From contig JAFVQN010000122.1 in the NCBI GenBank assembly GCA_017504805.1, positions 1 to 54,225 on the forward strand: a stretch of 54,225 nucleotides of DNA, in the 5' to 3' direction. The number at the start of each line of letters is the position of its first letter. Positions within the stretch are counted from its first letter, which is position 1. The position numbers were made by a program, and so were the translations under genes. Under the pieces are notes generated by a model, which had not been told where the DNA came from, made no database searches, and saw nothing but the letters and a program-made list of their open reading frames with translations. Source of the DNA: Akkermansia sp. GTDB taxonomy: Bacteria; Verrucomicrobiota; Verrucomicrobiia; Verrucomicrobiales; Akkermansiaceae. Shown here one piece after another: positions 34,681 to 42,429 of the stretch.

Positions 34681-35925
34681 TTAGCGTTCGATTTCGTGAG
34701 CAAAGAGACCGCTGCGCAGTTTGGGCTCGAACCAGGTGGATTTCGGCGGCATGATTTCACCGCTGTCGGCTACATTGAACAGGTCTGCCATCGTCACCGG
34801 GTAAAGAGAGAATGCTACACCGGCTGAGCCGGCGCGCGTTTCCAGCTCCTTCAGTCCACGGATGCCGCCAACGAAGTCGATGCGTTCGCTGGTGCGAGGG
34901 TCAGTGATGCCCAGCACCGGGGCCAGCAGGTTGCTCTGCAGGATGGCGCAGTCAAGGCTCTCGATGGGGTGCGTTGCGTTGAAGGTGCCTTCCTTTGCTT
35001 TGATGCTGTACCACTTACCGCCGAGGAACATGCCGAACTCGTGCTTGCCGCGGGGGGCATAGGGGGCCGCGGTGCCGCCGGGGGTGATGGTGAACTTGTC
35101 TGCGATGGCGGTGAGGTATTCCGCCTCTGTCATGCCGTTCAGGTCGAGAACAACGCGGTTATAGTCCATGATGAAGAGGTCTTCATCGCAGAAGGTGACG
35201 GCCATCAGATAATTGAACTCTTCCTCGCCGGTGTAGTCCGGGTGCTCTGCCCGGCGCTTGGCTGATACAGCAGCACTGGAGGCTGTGCGGTGGTGCCCGT
35301 CGGCAATATAGAGTACCGGAACTTCTGCAAATCCCTGACGTATGGCGTCAATCGCCTCGTCATCGCTCACTGGCCAGAGCAGGTGGGTCACGCCGTCATC
35401 ACTGGTGAACTCATATTCCGGCTTGTGGAACTTGATCCACTCGCGGATGGTTGTAGAAATGCCTTCGTGCTTGCGGTAGGCCAGAAAGACCGGCTCCGTT
35501 TGCGTGGAACAGGTGTCGAAGTGGTTGATACGGTCGAGTTCCTTTTCCTTGCGGGTAAGTTCGTGCTTCTTGATGGTGCCGTCCAGGTATTCATCAACGC
35601 TGGCACATCCGACAATACCAGTCTGCACGCGTCCCCACATCATCTGGCGGTAGATGTAGTAGCAGGGCTTTTCTTCCTTGAACAGAATGCCCTTGCGCAG
35701 GAACTCCTGCAGGTTCCGGGAACTCATTTCATAGGTGACCGTGTCATGGATGGCTTCCTCGCTGGTGTCGATGTCAGCGCGGCAGATATGCAGGTACGAT
35801 GATGCGTTGCCTGCGGCCATGGCGCAGGCTTCCGTGTGGTTCATGACATCGTACGGCAGGCAGGAGACTTGCTCTGCATACTGCCGGGGAGGGCGTATAG
35901 CGGCGAAGGGGCGTATGGTGGCCAT
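34681..35925 (-). CDS. DUF1015 family protein, possibly serine-linked
   Basis: This 414-residue cytoplasmic protein opens with IRPFAAIRPP and has PYDVM at 24-28, the usual N-terminal DUF1015 blocks. KKHELTRKEKELDR (119-132) and YIADGHHRTASS (206-217) are the strongest motifs. The DGHHR core resembles the active-site loop of ParB/sulfiredoxin-fold proteins such as the free-serine kinases SerK/SbnI. It sits directly upstream of serA on the same strand, which makes a role in serine or phosphoserine metabolism plausible. The biochemical function of this protein cannot be read from the sequence; the family assignment is firm. Confidence 0.88.
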   Translation of the reverse strand: MATIRPFAAIRPPRQYAEQVSCLPYDVMNHTEACAMAAGNASSYLHICRADIDTSEEAIHDTVTYEMSSRNLQEFLRKGILFKEEKPCYYIYRQMMWGRVQTGIVGCASVDEYLDGTIKKHELTRKEKELDRINHFDTCSTQTEPVFLAYRKHEGISTTIREWIKFHKPEYEFTSDDGVTHLLWPVSDDEAIDAIRQGFAEVPVLYIADGHHRTASSAAVSAKRRAEHPDYTGEEEFNYLMAVTFCDEDLFIMDYNRVVLDLNGMTEAEYLTAIADKFTITPGGTAAPYAPRGKHEFGMFLGGKWYSIKAKEGTFNATHPIESLDCAILQSNLLAPVLGITDPRTSERIDFVGGIRGLKELETRAGSAGVAFSLYPVTMADLFNVADSGEIMPPKSTWFEPKLRSGLFAHEIER

Positions 35926-35963
35926 AATGTGTATTGGTAGGTATGTAAGTGTTTGTGTGTGAA

Positions 35964-36419
35964 TCAGGGCTGGCTGGTCTGGGCAAGGCGGACCAGGGCT
36001 GCTGCCAGATTGCGCGAGCCGTAATACTCAGCGGCGGCCAGGCGGCCTGCCTGTGCTTCGATGATGTGATTGATTTTGCGGATGGTCGGCATGTAGCGCT
36101 CCTCGTAGGTGAGCGCTTCCAGTCCACTTACCGGTGGAAGCTTGGTGAAGCCCTGGGGCCATTGGCGGAAGGCCTCGCTCAGACGCATGATTTCTGGTAC
36201 GGCGGCTTCTGCGGTGTCGTTGTCTTTTACGGCAGCCATACACTGGCAGAGTTTGCCCAGCAGTACGATGCCGTGGCGAATTTGCTTTTCGGTATCGGAG
36301 AGTCCGGCGTCAGAATCCTGCTCAGTGCTGCCGGCTGAACCAGCTACCACGGTACTGGCTGCGCAGTGGTAGAGCAGATGCGGCAGAACGAGGAAAATGG
36401 TCAGAAGGGCTGCTTTCAT
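35964..36419 (-). CDS. Small secreted helical protein, paralogue of its upstream neighbour
   Basis: This 151-residue protein has a signal peptide (about 1-21). The mature part is predicted mostly helical, with no enzymatic motif. It aligns loosely with the 137-residue product just upstream. Shared features are an Ala-rich pattern (DNDTAEAAVPEIMRL against AKTAAPALKQVL), a KLPP/KMPR turn, then a Tyr/Glu-rich helix and an Ala-rich final helix. Its start overlaps the upstream stop by 4 nt (ATGA). The function is unknown. Confidence 0.75.
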   Translation of the reverse strand: MKAALLTIFLVLPHLLYHCAASTVVAGSAGSTEQDSDAGLSDTEKQIRHGIVLLGKLCQCMAAVKDNDTAEAAVPEIMRLSEAFRQWPQGFTKLPPVSGLEALTYEERYMPTIRKINHIIEAQAGRLAAAEYYGSRNLAAALVRLAQTSQP

Positions 36420-36829
36420 TTCTCAATCATCATGCACATAAGCCTGAACGCCTGTGCAAACTCCACAGACTGGAAACACCGGGCATCCCGGATGCGTACG
36501 ATTTCTGCATAGAGCCGGCCCCATTCCTCGCGCATCTGCTGTGCGTAGCGCAGCCTGACTTCCTGGTTCTGCCCCGGTGTCAGGCGAGGCATCTTGTGCA
36601 GCTTTTCTCTGGTTTCGTAGATGTGGGTGAGAACCTGCTTCAGTGCAGGGGCTGCGGTCTTCGCGCTGGACTGGTCCCTCGCTTGCTGAAGAACGGGAAC
36701 CAGTGTATCGGGAAGGGCCGTGTAGCTCTCAAAGGCTTCGACCACAGCAGGCGGCAGCTCCACCGCCCGCTCTGCGGCGTACACCGTAGAAACGGCTGCG
36801 CAGATGACTGCCAGACACAGTGCTTTCAT
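36416..36829 (-). CDS. Small secreted helical protein
   Basis: This 137-residue protein has a clear signal peptide (MKALCLAVICAAVSTVYA, cut before AERAVE). The mature 119 residues are predicted helical and charged, with an MPRLTPGQNQEVRLRYAQQM segment and no metal-binding or catalytic pattern. It lies 8 nt after the large secreted coiled-coil gene and overlaps the next gene by 4 nt, so the three are made as a set. It is similar in plan to the downstream gene. I do not recognise a named family. Confidence 0.78.
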   Translation of the reverse strand: MKALCLAVICAAVSTVYAAERAVELPPAVVEAFESYTALPDTLVPVLQQARDQSSAKTAAPALKQVLTHIYETREKLHKMPRLTPGQNQEVRLRYAQQMREEWGRLYAEIVRIRDARCFQSVEFAQAFRLMCMMIEK

Positions 36830-36837
36830 GGCCAGGA

Positions 36838-38364
36838 TTACTTCTTTCCCTGAGTTTCAGATTTGGTGGCTGGTGCCTCGGCAGGCTTCTTTTCCTTGGG
36901 TTGCTCCACCTCCATGGTGTTTTCCCCTGCGTCTGTATCGATTTCGGCCTGTACTGCGTTCAGTACATTGTCAATCTGGGCGTTTGCCTGCGAAATCGAA
37001 CGGTCCAGTGCCATTGTCTCGCGTTCCAGTGCTCCTTTCAGACGGCGGTGTTCACGCAGGCGCTTCTGGATTTCCTGCTGCATTTCCTTGTACTGGTCCA
37101 CAATGGGTTGGCGATAATCGTTGGGCAGAAGGTAGGTCTTCAGCCGAAGGAGTACAGAATAGGCGTGATTTTCCTTCAGTCGCTCTTCGGCGCCTTCAAG
37201 GTTGCCGTTAATCATATCCATGCGGACCTGATCCATGTTTTCCCAGTACTGATTAATGAGGGAGGGAACAGTGCCGACTTCTTTGTCCAGTTCGCGCCCC
37301 TCGTTGCGGCGGATGGCGTCCTTGACCTTGTTGACGGCGATGGAAAGCATCTTGCGGTTGCGGCTCTGCGGAACGAACCAGACGGTGTTAATGTCATCCC
37401 CGTCTTCCTTGAGCTGAGCCGCAAGTTCCTGATACTGGCGTTCATCCAGTTTGTCTGCGGCTTTCTTGCGGTCGGGAATAAGGCGCTTGCGCTTGGCGTC
37501 TTCCTTGGCAAGCATATTCGTCCACTTCTTTTCCAGTGCATGCAGGGTCTTGATGTACCACTCGTAGGATTCCTTGTACTCAGGAATGCCCTGGTAACGC
37601 TCACGCATGATTTCAAACTTGTCCAGACCTCCGACTTTGCGGCGGCCTTTGCGTTCCTTCATGTCATTTTTCATGGCAGCGTGCGCAGCGGCGCCGTCGC
37701 GCATGTACTGGTCGCGCTGGTCGGCTGTTACCTTGGTGAATACAAAGTCGGCGGCTCCTGCCTTGTTGAACTCATCCTGGAGCTTCGCAACGGTCAGCGC
37801 GCGCTTGTCCAGGTTTTCCAGCTGGCGGTTGATATTGCGTTTCAACGCACTTGCCTGGCTGGTCAGTGACCGGCTGGGTTTGGTGATCTTAGCCATCTTG
37901 GTTTCCACAAGTGCGAGCTTTTCACGCAGGCGGAGCGTGGCGTCCTTGGCTTTGTCTTCGCCTTCGCGCTGGGCGATGTTGCCGTCCGCAATAGGATCCG
38001 GCTCTGCCTTTTGCTTGGCCTGAGGCTCTGCCTCGGGCTTTTGAGCATCTGCTTTTGCGGCATCGGCGTCAGCAGGCTGTGCAGGTGTGGCTGTTTCCGG
38101 CTGCTGGGGGGTGGTTTCAGGCTTTTCTTCCGGGGTGTCATCAATCACCTCGCGCATCATGATGATGTTTCGCGTGGGGACTTCCTTGGTGACTTGTTTT
38201 CCGGACTTGTCCTTGCCTCTGAATTTGGTGGAGCTGCTGCTCGTGTAGATAACGGTGCAATCAGTGAATCTCTCTGCGGAGGTGAGGGTGATGTTATACT
38301 GAGCCGCCATCAGCGGGGGCAGGGAGAGAGCCAGCAGGGAAAGGAAAAGGGATGATTTCTTCAT
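36838..38364 (-). CDS. Secreted coiled-coil protein of unknown function
   Basis: This 508-residue protein has a signal peptide (cleavage near residue 20, PLMA then AQYN). A short beta-rich segment follows (about 21-70, YNITLTSAERFTDCTVIYTS), resembling the SH3-like modules seen in other Verrucomicrobia envelope proteins. Next come a Pro/Glu/Lys/Ala-rich linker (about 75-140) and a long, highly charged helical body with heptad-like stretches (about 140-485). The C-terminus is Lys/Glu-rich. No enzymatic motif is seen. It heads an apparent five-gene unit with two small secreted proteins, DUF1015 and serA, although serA may also be transcribed separately. Confidence 0.78.
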   Translation of the reverse strand: MKKSSLFLSLLALSLPPLMAAQYNITLTSAERFTDCTVIYTSSSSTKFRGKDKSGKQVTKEVPTRNIIMMREVIDDTPEEKPETTPQQPETATPAQPADADAAKADAQKPEAEPQAKQKAEPDPIADGNIAQREGEDKAKDATLRLREKLALVETKMAKITKPSRSLTSQASALKRNINRQLENLDKRALTVAKLQDEFNKAGAADFVFTKVTADQRDQYMRDGAAAHAAMKNDMKERKGRRKVGGLDKFEIMRERYQGIPEYKESYEWYIKTLHALEKKWTNMLAKEDAKRKRLIPDRKKAADKLDERQYQELAAQLKEDGDDINTVWFVPQSRNRKMLSIAVNKVKDAIRRNEGRELDKEVGTVPSLINQYWENMDQVRMDMINGNLEGAEERLKENHAYSVLLRLKTYLLPNDYRQPIVDQYKEMQQEIQKRLREHRRLKGALERETMALDRSISQANAQIDNVLNAVQAEIDTDAGENTMEVEQPKEKKPAEAPATKSETQGKK

Positions 38365-38391
38365 ATTGAGCAGGGGAATCCTATAACGACA

Positions 38392-38397
38392 ATTATA
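38392..38397 (-). promoter_or_regulatory. -10 element upstream of the secreted coiled-coil gene
   Basis: A consensus TATAAT lies on the minus strand at 38397-38392, 27 nt before the ATG. The best -35 (TTGCCA) sits at a poor 20-nt spacing, so only the -10 is confident. Confidence 0.45.
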
Positions 38398-38466
38398 CTA
38401 GCACAATCAGGCGCTGCTGGCAAACAACAAATGCTTAATCTCTCACAAAATTTCCCTTTATTACGC

Positions 38467-38500
38467 AAAAATCCCCCTCCGGACGTCTGCTGGAGGGGGA
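38467..38500 (-). terminator. Intrinsic terminator after pyrD
   Basis: A 9-bp stem (38472-38480 with 38492-38500, TCCCCCTCC/GGAGGGGGA) with an 11-nt loop is followed on the minus strand by TTTTTGC. It lies 21 nt past the pyrD stop. Confidence 0.9.
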
Positions 38501-38521
38501 AGGAAAGCCGGATGGCCGGGA

Positions 38522-39562
38522 TTATCTGTTGCAATAATCCCGGATGGCACTGGCTGCTGCACGTACCAGCGGAGGCCCGTTGTAGACGAATCCGCTGTAA
38601 AGCTGAACGAGGGAAGCTCCTGCCTTAATCTTGTTCACCGCATCCTCTGCGGTGGTGATGCCGCCTACACCAATGATGGGGATGCTGCCGTTGAGCTCCT
38701 GCGCAAATGCTGCCAGGGTTTCGTTGGCTCGGTTGTAGAGCGGTTTGCCGGACATGCCGCCGCTTTGCGAGGCGTGCGGAGAGTTCTCGACTCCTTCGCG
38801 GGTGGTTGTGGTATTGGTGCAGATGAGTCCGTCAAGCTGGCAATCCATGAATACATGAGCGAGGTCGCGGATCTGTGCTTCGCTCATATCCGGGGATACC
38901 TTCATGACAAGCGGTACGTAGCGGCCTGTTTCGCTGGCGAGATTAGCCTGTTCGCTCTTCATGAGCGAGAGCAGGTCTGCGGCGCTGTCGGCCTTGGCAA
39001 GGTCCTGGAGATTGGGGACATTCGGGCAGGAGAAATTGATGGCAACGTAATCCGCCACATCCCAGACTGCGCGGAGGCAGGCCAGGTAGTCCTGGTGTGC
39101 TTCGTCGTTCGGCGTTACCTTATTCTTGCTGATGTTGACCCCCAGGATGCCGTTGAACCGGCGGGTTCTGCGGATGTTTTCCACCCCTTCATCCACGCCG
39201 GGGTTATTGATGCCCATGTGGTTGATGATAGCCTGCTGGGGAATGCAGCGGAAAAGCCTGGGTTTGGGGTTGCCCGGCTGGGGTCTGGGGGTGAGTGTGC
39301 CTACCTCCACGAAACCGAACCCGAGCTGGCCGAAGGCTGCAGCTGTGTTGGCCTCTTTATCCATGCCGGCAGCAAGCCCCACTCTGTTCGGGAAGCTAAG
39401 GCCCATGACCGTGACCGGGTCATCAACTGGTTTGCCCATCAGACCGGGCAGCAGGCGCAGGTGCTCAGCTGTGCGCAGGCTGGCCAGCGTGAGCTTGTGT
39501 GCTGTTTCCGGATCCAGGCAGAACAGCATTTTCTTGGCAAGATTATAAAGATGGGGGGACAC
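38522..39562 (-). CDS. pyrD: Dihydroorotate dehydrogenase (quinone), class 2
   Basis: This is a 346-residue, FMN-dependent, membrane-associated enzyme that oxidises dihydroorotate to orotate in pyrimidine synthesis, passing electrons to quinone. The N-terminal helix (YNLAKKMLFCLDPETAHKLTL) is the quinone-tunnel element of class 2 enzymes. NRVGLAAGMDKEA binds FMN, and NFSCPNVPNLQDL holds the catalytic serine region. IGVGGITTAEDAVNKIKAGASLVQLYSGFVYNGP closes the phosphate site. GTG 39562 is chosen because upstream in-frame codons fall on or before the predicted start point. No good ribosome binding site is visible, so the start is uncertain by a few codons. Confidence 0.92.
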   Translation of the reverse strand: MSPHLYNLAKKMLFCLDPETAHKLTLASLRTAEHLRLLPGLMGKPVDDPVTVMGLSFPNRVGLAAGMDKEANTAAAFGQLGFGFVEVGTLTPRPQPGNPKPRLFRCIPQQAIINHMGINNPGVDEGVENIRRTRRFNGILGVNISKNKVTPNDEAHQDYLACLRAVWDVADYVAINFSCPNVPNLQDLAKADSAADLLSLMKSEQANLASETGRYVPLVMKVSPDMSEAQIRDLAHVFMDCQLDGLICTNTTTTREGVENSPHASQSGGMSGKPLYNRANETLAAFAQELNGSIPIIGVGGITTAEDAVNKIKAGASLVQLYSGFVYNGPPLVRAAASAIRDYCNR

Positions 39563-39618
39563 GTAGATGCTTGGTTGGTTCAGTGCGGAGCGCCGCTTGC
39601 GGGCTGCTCTCCGCACTC

Positions 39619-39646
39619 ATTGTATGCTAAATGTCAGAAAAAGCAA
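39619..39646 (-). promoter_or_regulatory. Promoter of pyrD
   Basis: On the minus strand TTGCTT (39646-39641), a 16-nt spacer and TACAAT (39624-39619) lie just after the stop of the upstream FAH-family gene. A 9-bp inverted repeat (39582-39590 with 39609-39617) begins at the expected start point. Confidence 0.6.
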
Positions 39647-39652
39647 TTCTTT

Positions 39653-40522
39653 TTACTCTTCTTCCACTACTTGGGTGACAGTACCTATGGCAGGACAGCT
39701 GAATTCCACCACGTCTCCCGGCTTGAGATAGCGGGGCGGATTCATCCCCAGCGCCACTCCGCCGGGGGTGCCGGTGGAAACCACGTCGCCCGGGTTGAGG
39801 GTCATGAATTGCGAGACATAAGCCACCAGCTGCGCCACCGGCATGATGAGCTGCGATGTGCTGGCCTTCTGGCGGATTTCTCCGTTCACTTTCAATTCGA
39901 GTTCCAGATTGTCCGGATCGGGAATTTCATCTCTGGTCACGAAAACCGGGCCGAATGGCGCAAAGGTGTCGTAACTCTTTCCTTTGGTCCACTGTCCGCC
40001 GTGTTCAAGCTGGTAGGAGCGTTCGGAATAGTCGCACATGAGCGTGTAGCCGACTATAGCCTTGCGGGCCTCAGCTTCCGAGGCGCGGTGCAGGGTATCG
40101 CCGATGACAACTGCCAGTTCGACCTCGTAATCGAGTTTTGTGGCGCCCTCGGGGTTCAGCACATAGGAAAGGTCGGAGGAAATGGCAGAGGTCGCTTTCA
40201 GGAACAGGGAAGGTTCTGTGGGCGTGTCACCGCTGAATTCCCTGGCGTGATCTGCGTAGCACTTGCCCAGACAGGCCAGGGTGCAGGGCTGAACATGCAG
40301 GGCGCTGGAAACCACCAGCCCTTTCATATCCACCGGCACTCCGTCCTCTGCACCTTTGGAAATCCAGGTTTCTATTTCCTTGCGAAGCTTTTTGCCGCCG
40401 GGCAGCATGGCAGCCCACAGTTGTTCATCCTGGGCGGTTACATCGATGAAGCATCCGCGCTTGGGCACCCACAGTCCTATGGTGCTTTCGCCTTCTTCGT
40501 CCACGTAGTATTGAAGTTTCAT
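39653..40522 (-). CDS. Fumarylacetoacetate hydrolase family protein
   Basis: This is a 289-residue cytoplasmic enzyme of the FAH superfamily, which uses a divalent metal to hydrolyse or decarboxylate acylpyruvate-type substrates. The core runs from LACLGKCYADHAREF through the metal-binding DYEVELAVVIGD (Glu/Glu pair) to KGKSYDTFAPFGP, and ends with the family motif GDVVSTGTPGGVALGM. It lies 21 nt after the lipoprotein gene. The true substrate cannot be deduced; acylpyruvase or oxaloacetate decarboxylase activity would be typical for such stand-alone members. Confidence 0.88.
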   Translation of the reverse strand: MKLQYYVDEEGESTIGLWVPKRGCFIDVTAQDEQLWAAMLPGGKKLRKEIETWISKGAEDGVPVDMKGLVVSSALHVQPCTLACLGKCYADHAREFSGDTPTEPSLFLKATSAISSDLSYVLNPEGATKLDYEVELAVVIGDTLHRASEAEARKAIVGYTLMCDYSERSYQLEHGGQWTKGKSYDTFAPFGPVFVTRDEIPDPDNLELELKVNGEIRQKASTSQLIMPVAQLVAYVSQFMTLNPGDVVSTGTPGGVALGMNPPRYLKPGDVVEFSCPAIGTVTQVVEEE

Positions 40523-40543
40523 GTCGGTGTGTTGAAAAAAATG

Positions 40544-41191
40544 TTACATGGAATCCCAGTCATTGATATTATCCGGAATATCATCGAACTTGGGCAGGCC
40601 TTGCGTGCTGGGAACACCCGGGGGCTCTGGGGTGTATTCCTCCTCAGGCAGGTCAACAGGCTGGGGTGTTAGTTCCACGGGAGTTACTGGTTCTGTGGCG
40701 TTTTCCTGTACTGTGGGGGGGACCGTCAGTTTTTCTTCGATGTCCGGCGGGGTGTATCCCAGGTCCAGTTCTTCGCCTGTCAGTGTGGTGGCTTCGCGTT
40801 CCTCTTCTTCCTCCACGGGTGCAGCCGCGATGTTGCGATACTGGAAGACCCGGTCACCCTTCATGACGACGCCGGCGCGGATATCCGCCGCGATGATGTT
40901 GTTGCGGGCATGCTGGGCTGAGGAGACTATGAGGTTGCCCACGCGGTCGGCTGTACCATCTGCCGGGTGGGTGATGAGCACGGTGCCTTCCGCTGGCATG
41001 GGGCCGATGATGCGGAGCAGAGCGAATTTATCTGCCGGAAAGACCTGGTGAACCGCCCCGAGGTGCAGGGGAGGCAGAAACTCTATGGCCTGGCTTTCTT
41101 CTTCTGGTTTCTGTTGCTGAAACTGACTGCAGGAACTCAGAAGCACCGCCGCAGCAGCGAAAATAAGCAAGAGGGGCAGAACTGGCTTCAT
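40544..41191 (-). CDS. Acidic, proline-rich lipoprotein of unknown function
   Basis: This 215-residue protein has an N-terminal lipoprotein signal with the lipobox LLSSC and Cys21 as the acyl-anchor. Residues about 40-125 form a small beta-rich domain (KFALLRIIGPMPAEGTVLITHPADG, then GVVMKGDRVFQYRN). The C-terminal 80 residues are Glu/Pro/Thr-rich and probably disordered. A leaderless promoter lies directly upstream, and the FAH-family gene follows. I do not recognise a named family. Confidence 0.78.
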   Translation of the reverse strand: MKPVLPLLLIFAAAAVLLSSCSQFQQQKPEEESQAIEFLPPLHLGAVHQVFPADKFALLRIIGPMPAEGTVLITHPADGTADRVGNLIVSSAQHARNNIIAADIRAGVVMKGDRVFQYRNIAAAPVEEEEEREATTLTGEELDLGYTPPDIEEKLTVPPTVQENATEPVTPVELTPQPVDLPEEEYTPEPPGVPSTQGLPKFDDIPDNINDWDSM

Positions 41192-41198
41192 GCGCGTT

Positions 41199-41228
41199 AG
41201 ATTAGCACAATGAGTGACCCTGAGTCAA
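41199..41228 (-). promoter_or_regulatory. Promoter of the acidic lipoprotein gene, leaderless type
   Basis: On the minus strand TTGACT (41228-41223), an 18-nt spacer and TAATCT (41204-41199) end 7 nt before the ATG at 41191. Confidence 0.6.
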
Positions 41229-41242
41229 GATGCAAGATATTC

Positions 41243-41271
41243 TTGCATTGCAATCTGAAGAATGCTAGAAT
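41243..41271 (+). promoter_or_regulatory. Promoter of the rppH-trmO-hydrolase operon
   Basis: TTGCAT (41243-41248), a 17-nt spacer and TAGAAT (41266-41271) lie 28 nt before the ATG at 41300. The ATG at 41270 falls in the -10 element and the one at 41210 lies upstream of the promoter. Confidence 0.6.
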
Positions 41272-41299
41272 GCGCACACACACCAGAATCTCTCTTTAT

Positions 41300-41770
41300 A
41301 TGCCTGGTTCTTCTGAACTCTACCGACCGAATGCGGCCATCATCTACCAGCGAGCAGATGGCCGGGTGTTGCTCTGCGAGCGTGTCAAACCTGCTGGAGC
41401 GTGGCAGTTTCCGCAGGGCGGTATCAAGAAGGGGGAGTCCGCCATGGATGCTGCCTGCCGCGAGGGTATGGAGGAGACTGGCTTCCGCCCGAATGAATAC
41501 GAAGTAATAGAAGCTCGCGGACCGTACCGCTACAATTACCCGCCCAAGGAGCGTGAGCGTGTGCTCCGCAAGCGCGGCATCCCTTATGCAGGGCAGGAGC
41601 AGCACTACTTCCTCTGTCTCATGCACAGCGACCAGGCTGAACCCTGGCTGGATAATAAAGAATTCCGTGATTACAAGTGGGTGATGCCCGCTGAGGTGGA
41701 CCTGGGGTCGCTGCCCGATTTCAAGCGCCCTGTGTACGAGCAGGTGCTGCGCGATTTCTTCAACGTCTGA
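41300..41770 (+). CDS. rppH: RNA pyrophosphohydrolase / Nudix hydrolase, RppH-like
   Basis: This 156-residue Nudix enzyme begins SSELYRPNAAIIYQ, the RppH opening (YRPNVG in E. coli). The Nudix box GGIKKGESAMDAACREGMEETGF has the expected G-x5-E and EExG glutamates. A glycine replaces the usual bulky residue after RE. RppH removes pyrophosphate from the 5' end of mRNAs to start decay; Ap4A hydrolase is the nearest alternative. ATG 41300 is chosen from the promoter position and matches the normal family length. Its stop overlaps the trmO start in TGATG. Confidence 0.85.
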   Translation: MPGSSELYRPNAAIIYQRADGRVLLCERVKPAGAWQFPQGGIKKGESAMDAACREGMEETGFRPNEYEVIEARGPYRYNYPPKERERVLRKRGIPYAGQEQHYFLCLMHSDQAEPWLDNKEFRDYKWVMPAEVDLGSLPDFKRPVYEQVLRDFFNV

Positions 41771-42429
41771 TGCAGCCGATTGCGTACATCCGCAGCCCGT
41801 TTGCTGAAAAATTCGGTGTGCCACGGCAGGGCAACCTCGCTCCGCATGTCATCAGCGAGATTGTGTTCGAACCGGATTTTCGTAACGATGACTGCGTGCG
41901 CGGTCTGGAGCAATTCTCACACATCTGGCTTATCTGGCAGTTCCACTGCAACGGCAGCGAGTGGCACCCCACCGTGCGTCCTCCACGTCTGGGCGGCAAT
42001 ACCCGCCTGGGTGTGTTTGCCACGCGCTCGCCCTTCCGCCCGAATGGACTGGGGCTTTCGGTGGTCCGCCTTGTCTCGATTGAACCAGGCCCGGTGATTC
42101 GTGTTTCCGGAGCGGATATGGTGGATGGTACTCCCATCTATGATATCAAGCCTTACGTGCCGTATTCGGATGCCATTCCTCAGGCTGCTGCCGGTTTCAC
42201 CGGGATGCCGTGGGAACCGCTCCGCGTGCAGCTGCCGGAGAAATTGCCACAGGGGGCCACGCCTGAGTGGTGCGCTGCCCTGGTGGAAACTCTGGCGCAG
42301 GACCCGCGCCCTGCATACCAGCAGGATGCTCAGCGGGTATATCATCTCATCCTGAAGCCTTTTGAGGTGCATTTCCGGGTAGAGGCCGGTTGTGCCATAG
42401 TAACCGCTGTTACCTTGTATGCAAATTGA
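41770..42429 (+). CDS. trmO: tRNA (N6-threonylcarbamoyladenosine37-N6)-methyltransferase TrmO / TsaA-like
   Basis: This is a 219-residue SAM-dependent enzyme that methylates t6A37 in threonine tRNAs. The N-terminal beta-barrel carries the TsaA signature: PIAYIRSPFAEKFGVPRQ, then LEQFSHIWLIWQFH, and the highly conserved GVFATRSPFRPNGLGLSVVRL. DMVDGTPIYDIKPYVPYSD follows. The C-terminal 70 residues form the smaller extra domain. Overlaps with rppH (1 nt) and with the hydrolase gene (11 nt) show an operon. Confidence 0.92.
   Translation: MQPIAYIRSPFAEKFGVPRQGNLAPHVISEIVFEPDFRNDDCVRGLEQFSHIWLIWQFHCNGSEWHPTVRPPRLGGNTRLGVFATRSPFRPNGLGLSVVRLVSIEPGPVIRVSGADMVDGTPIYDIKPYVPYSDAIPQAAAGFTGMPWEPLRVQLPEKLPQGATPEWCAALVETLAQDPRPAYQQDAQRVYHLILKPFEVHFRVEAGCAIVTAVTLYAN

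Noticed and set aside
38765-40672. Long open frame on the + strand (635 codons) across pyrD and the FAH-family gene
   Set aside because: It is the antisense of two well-recognised genes, crosses their intergenic promoter, and its product has no family features.
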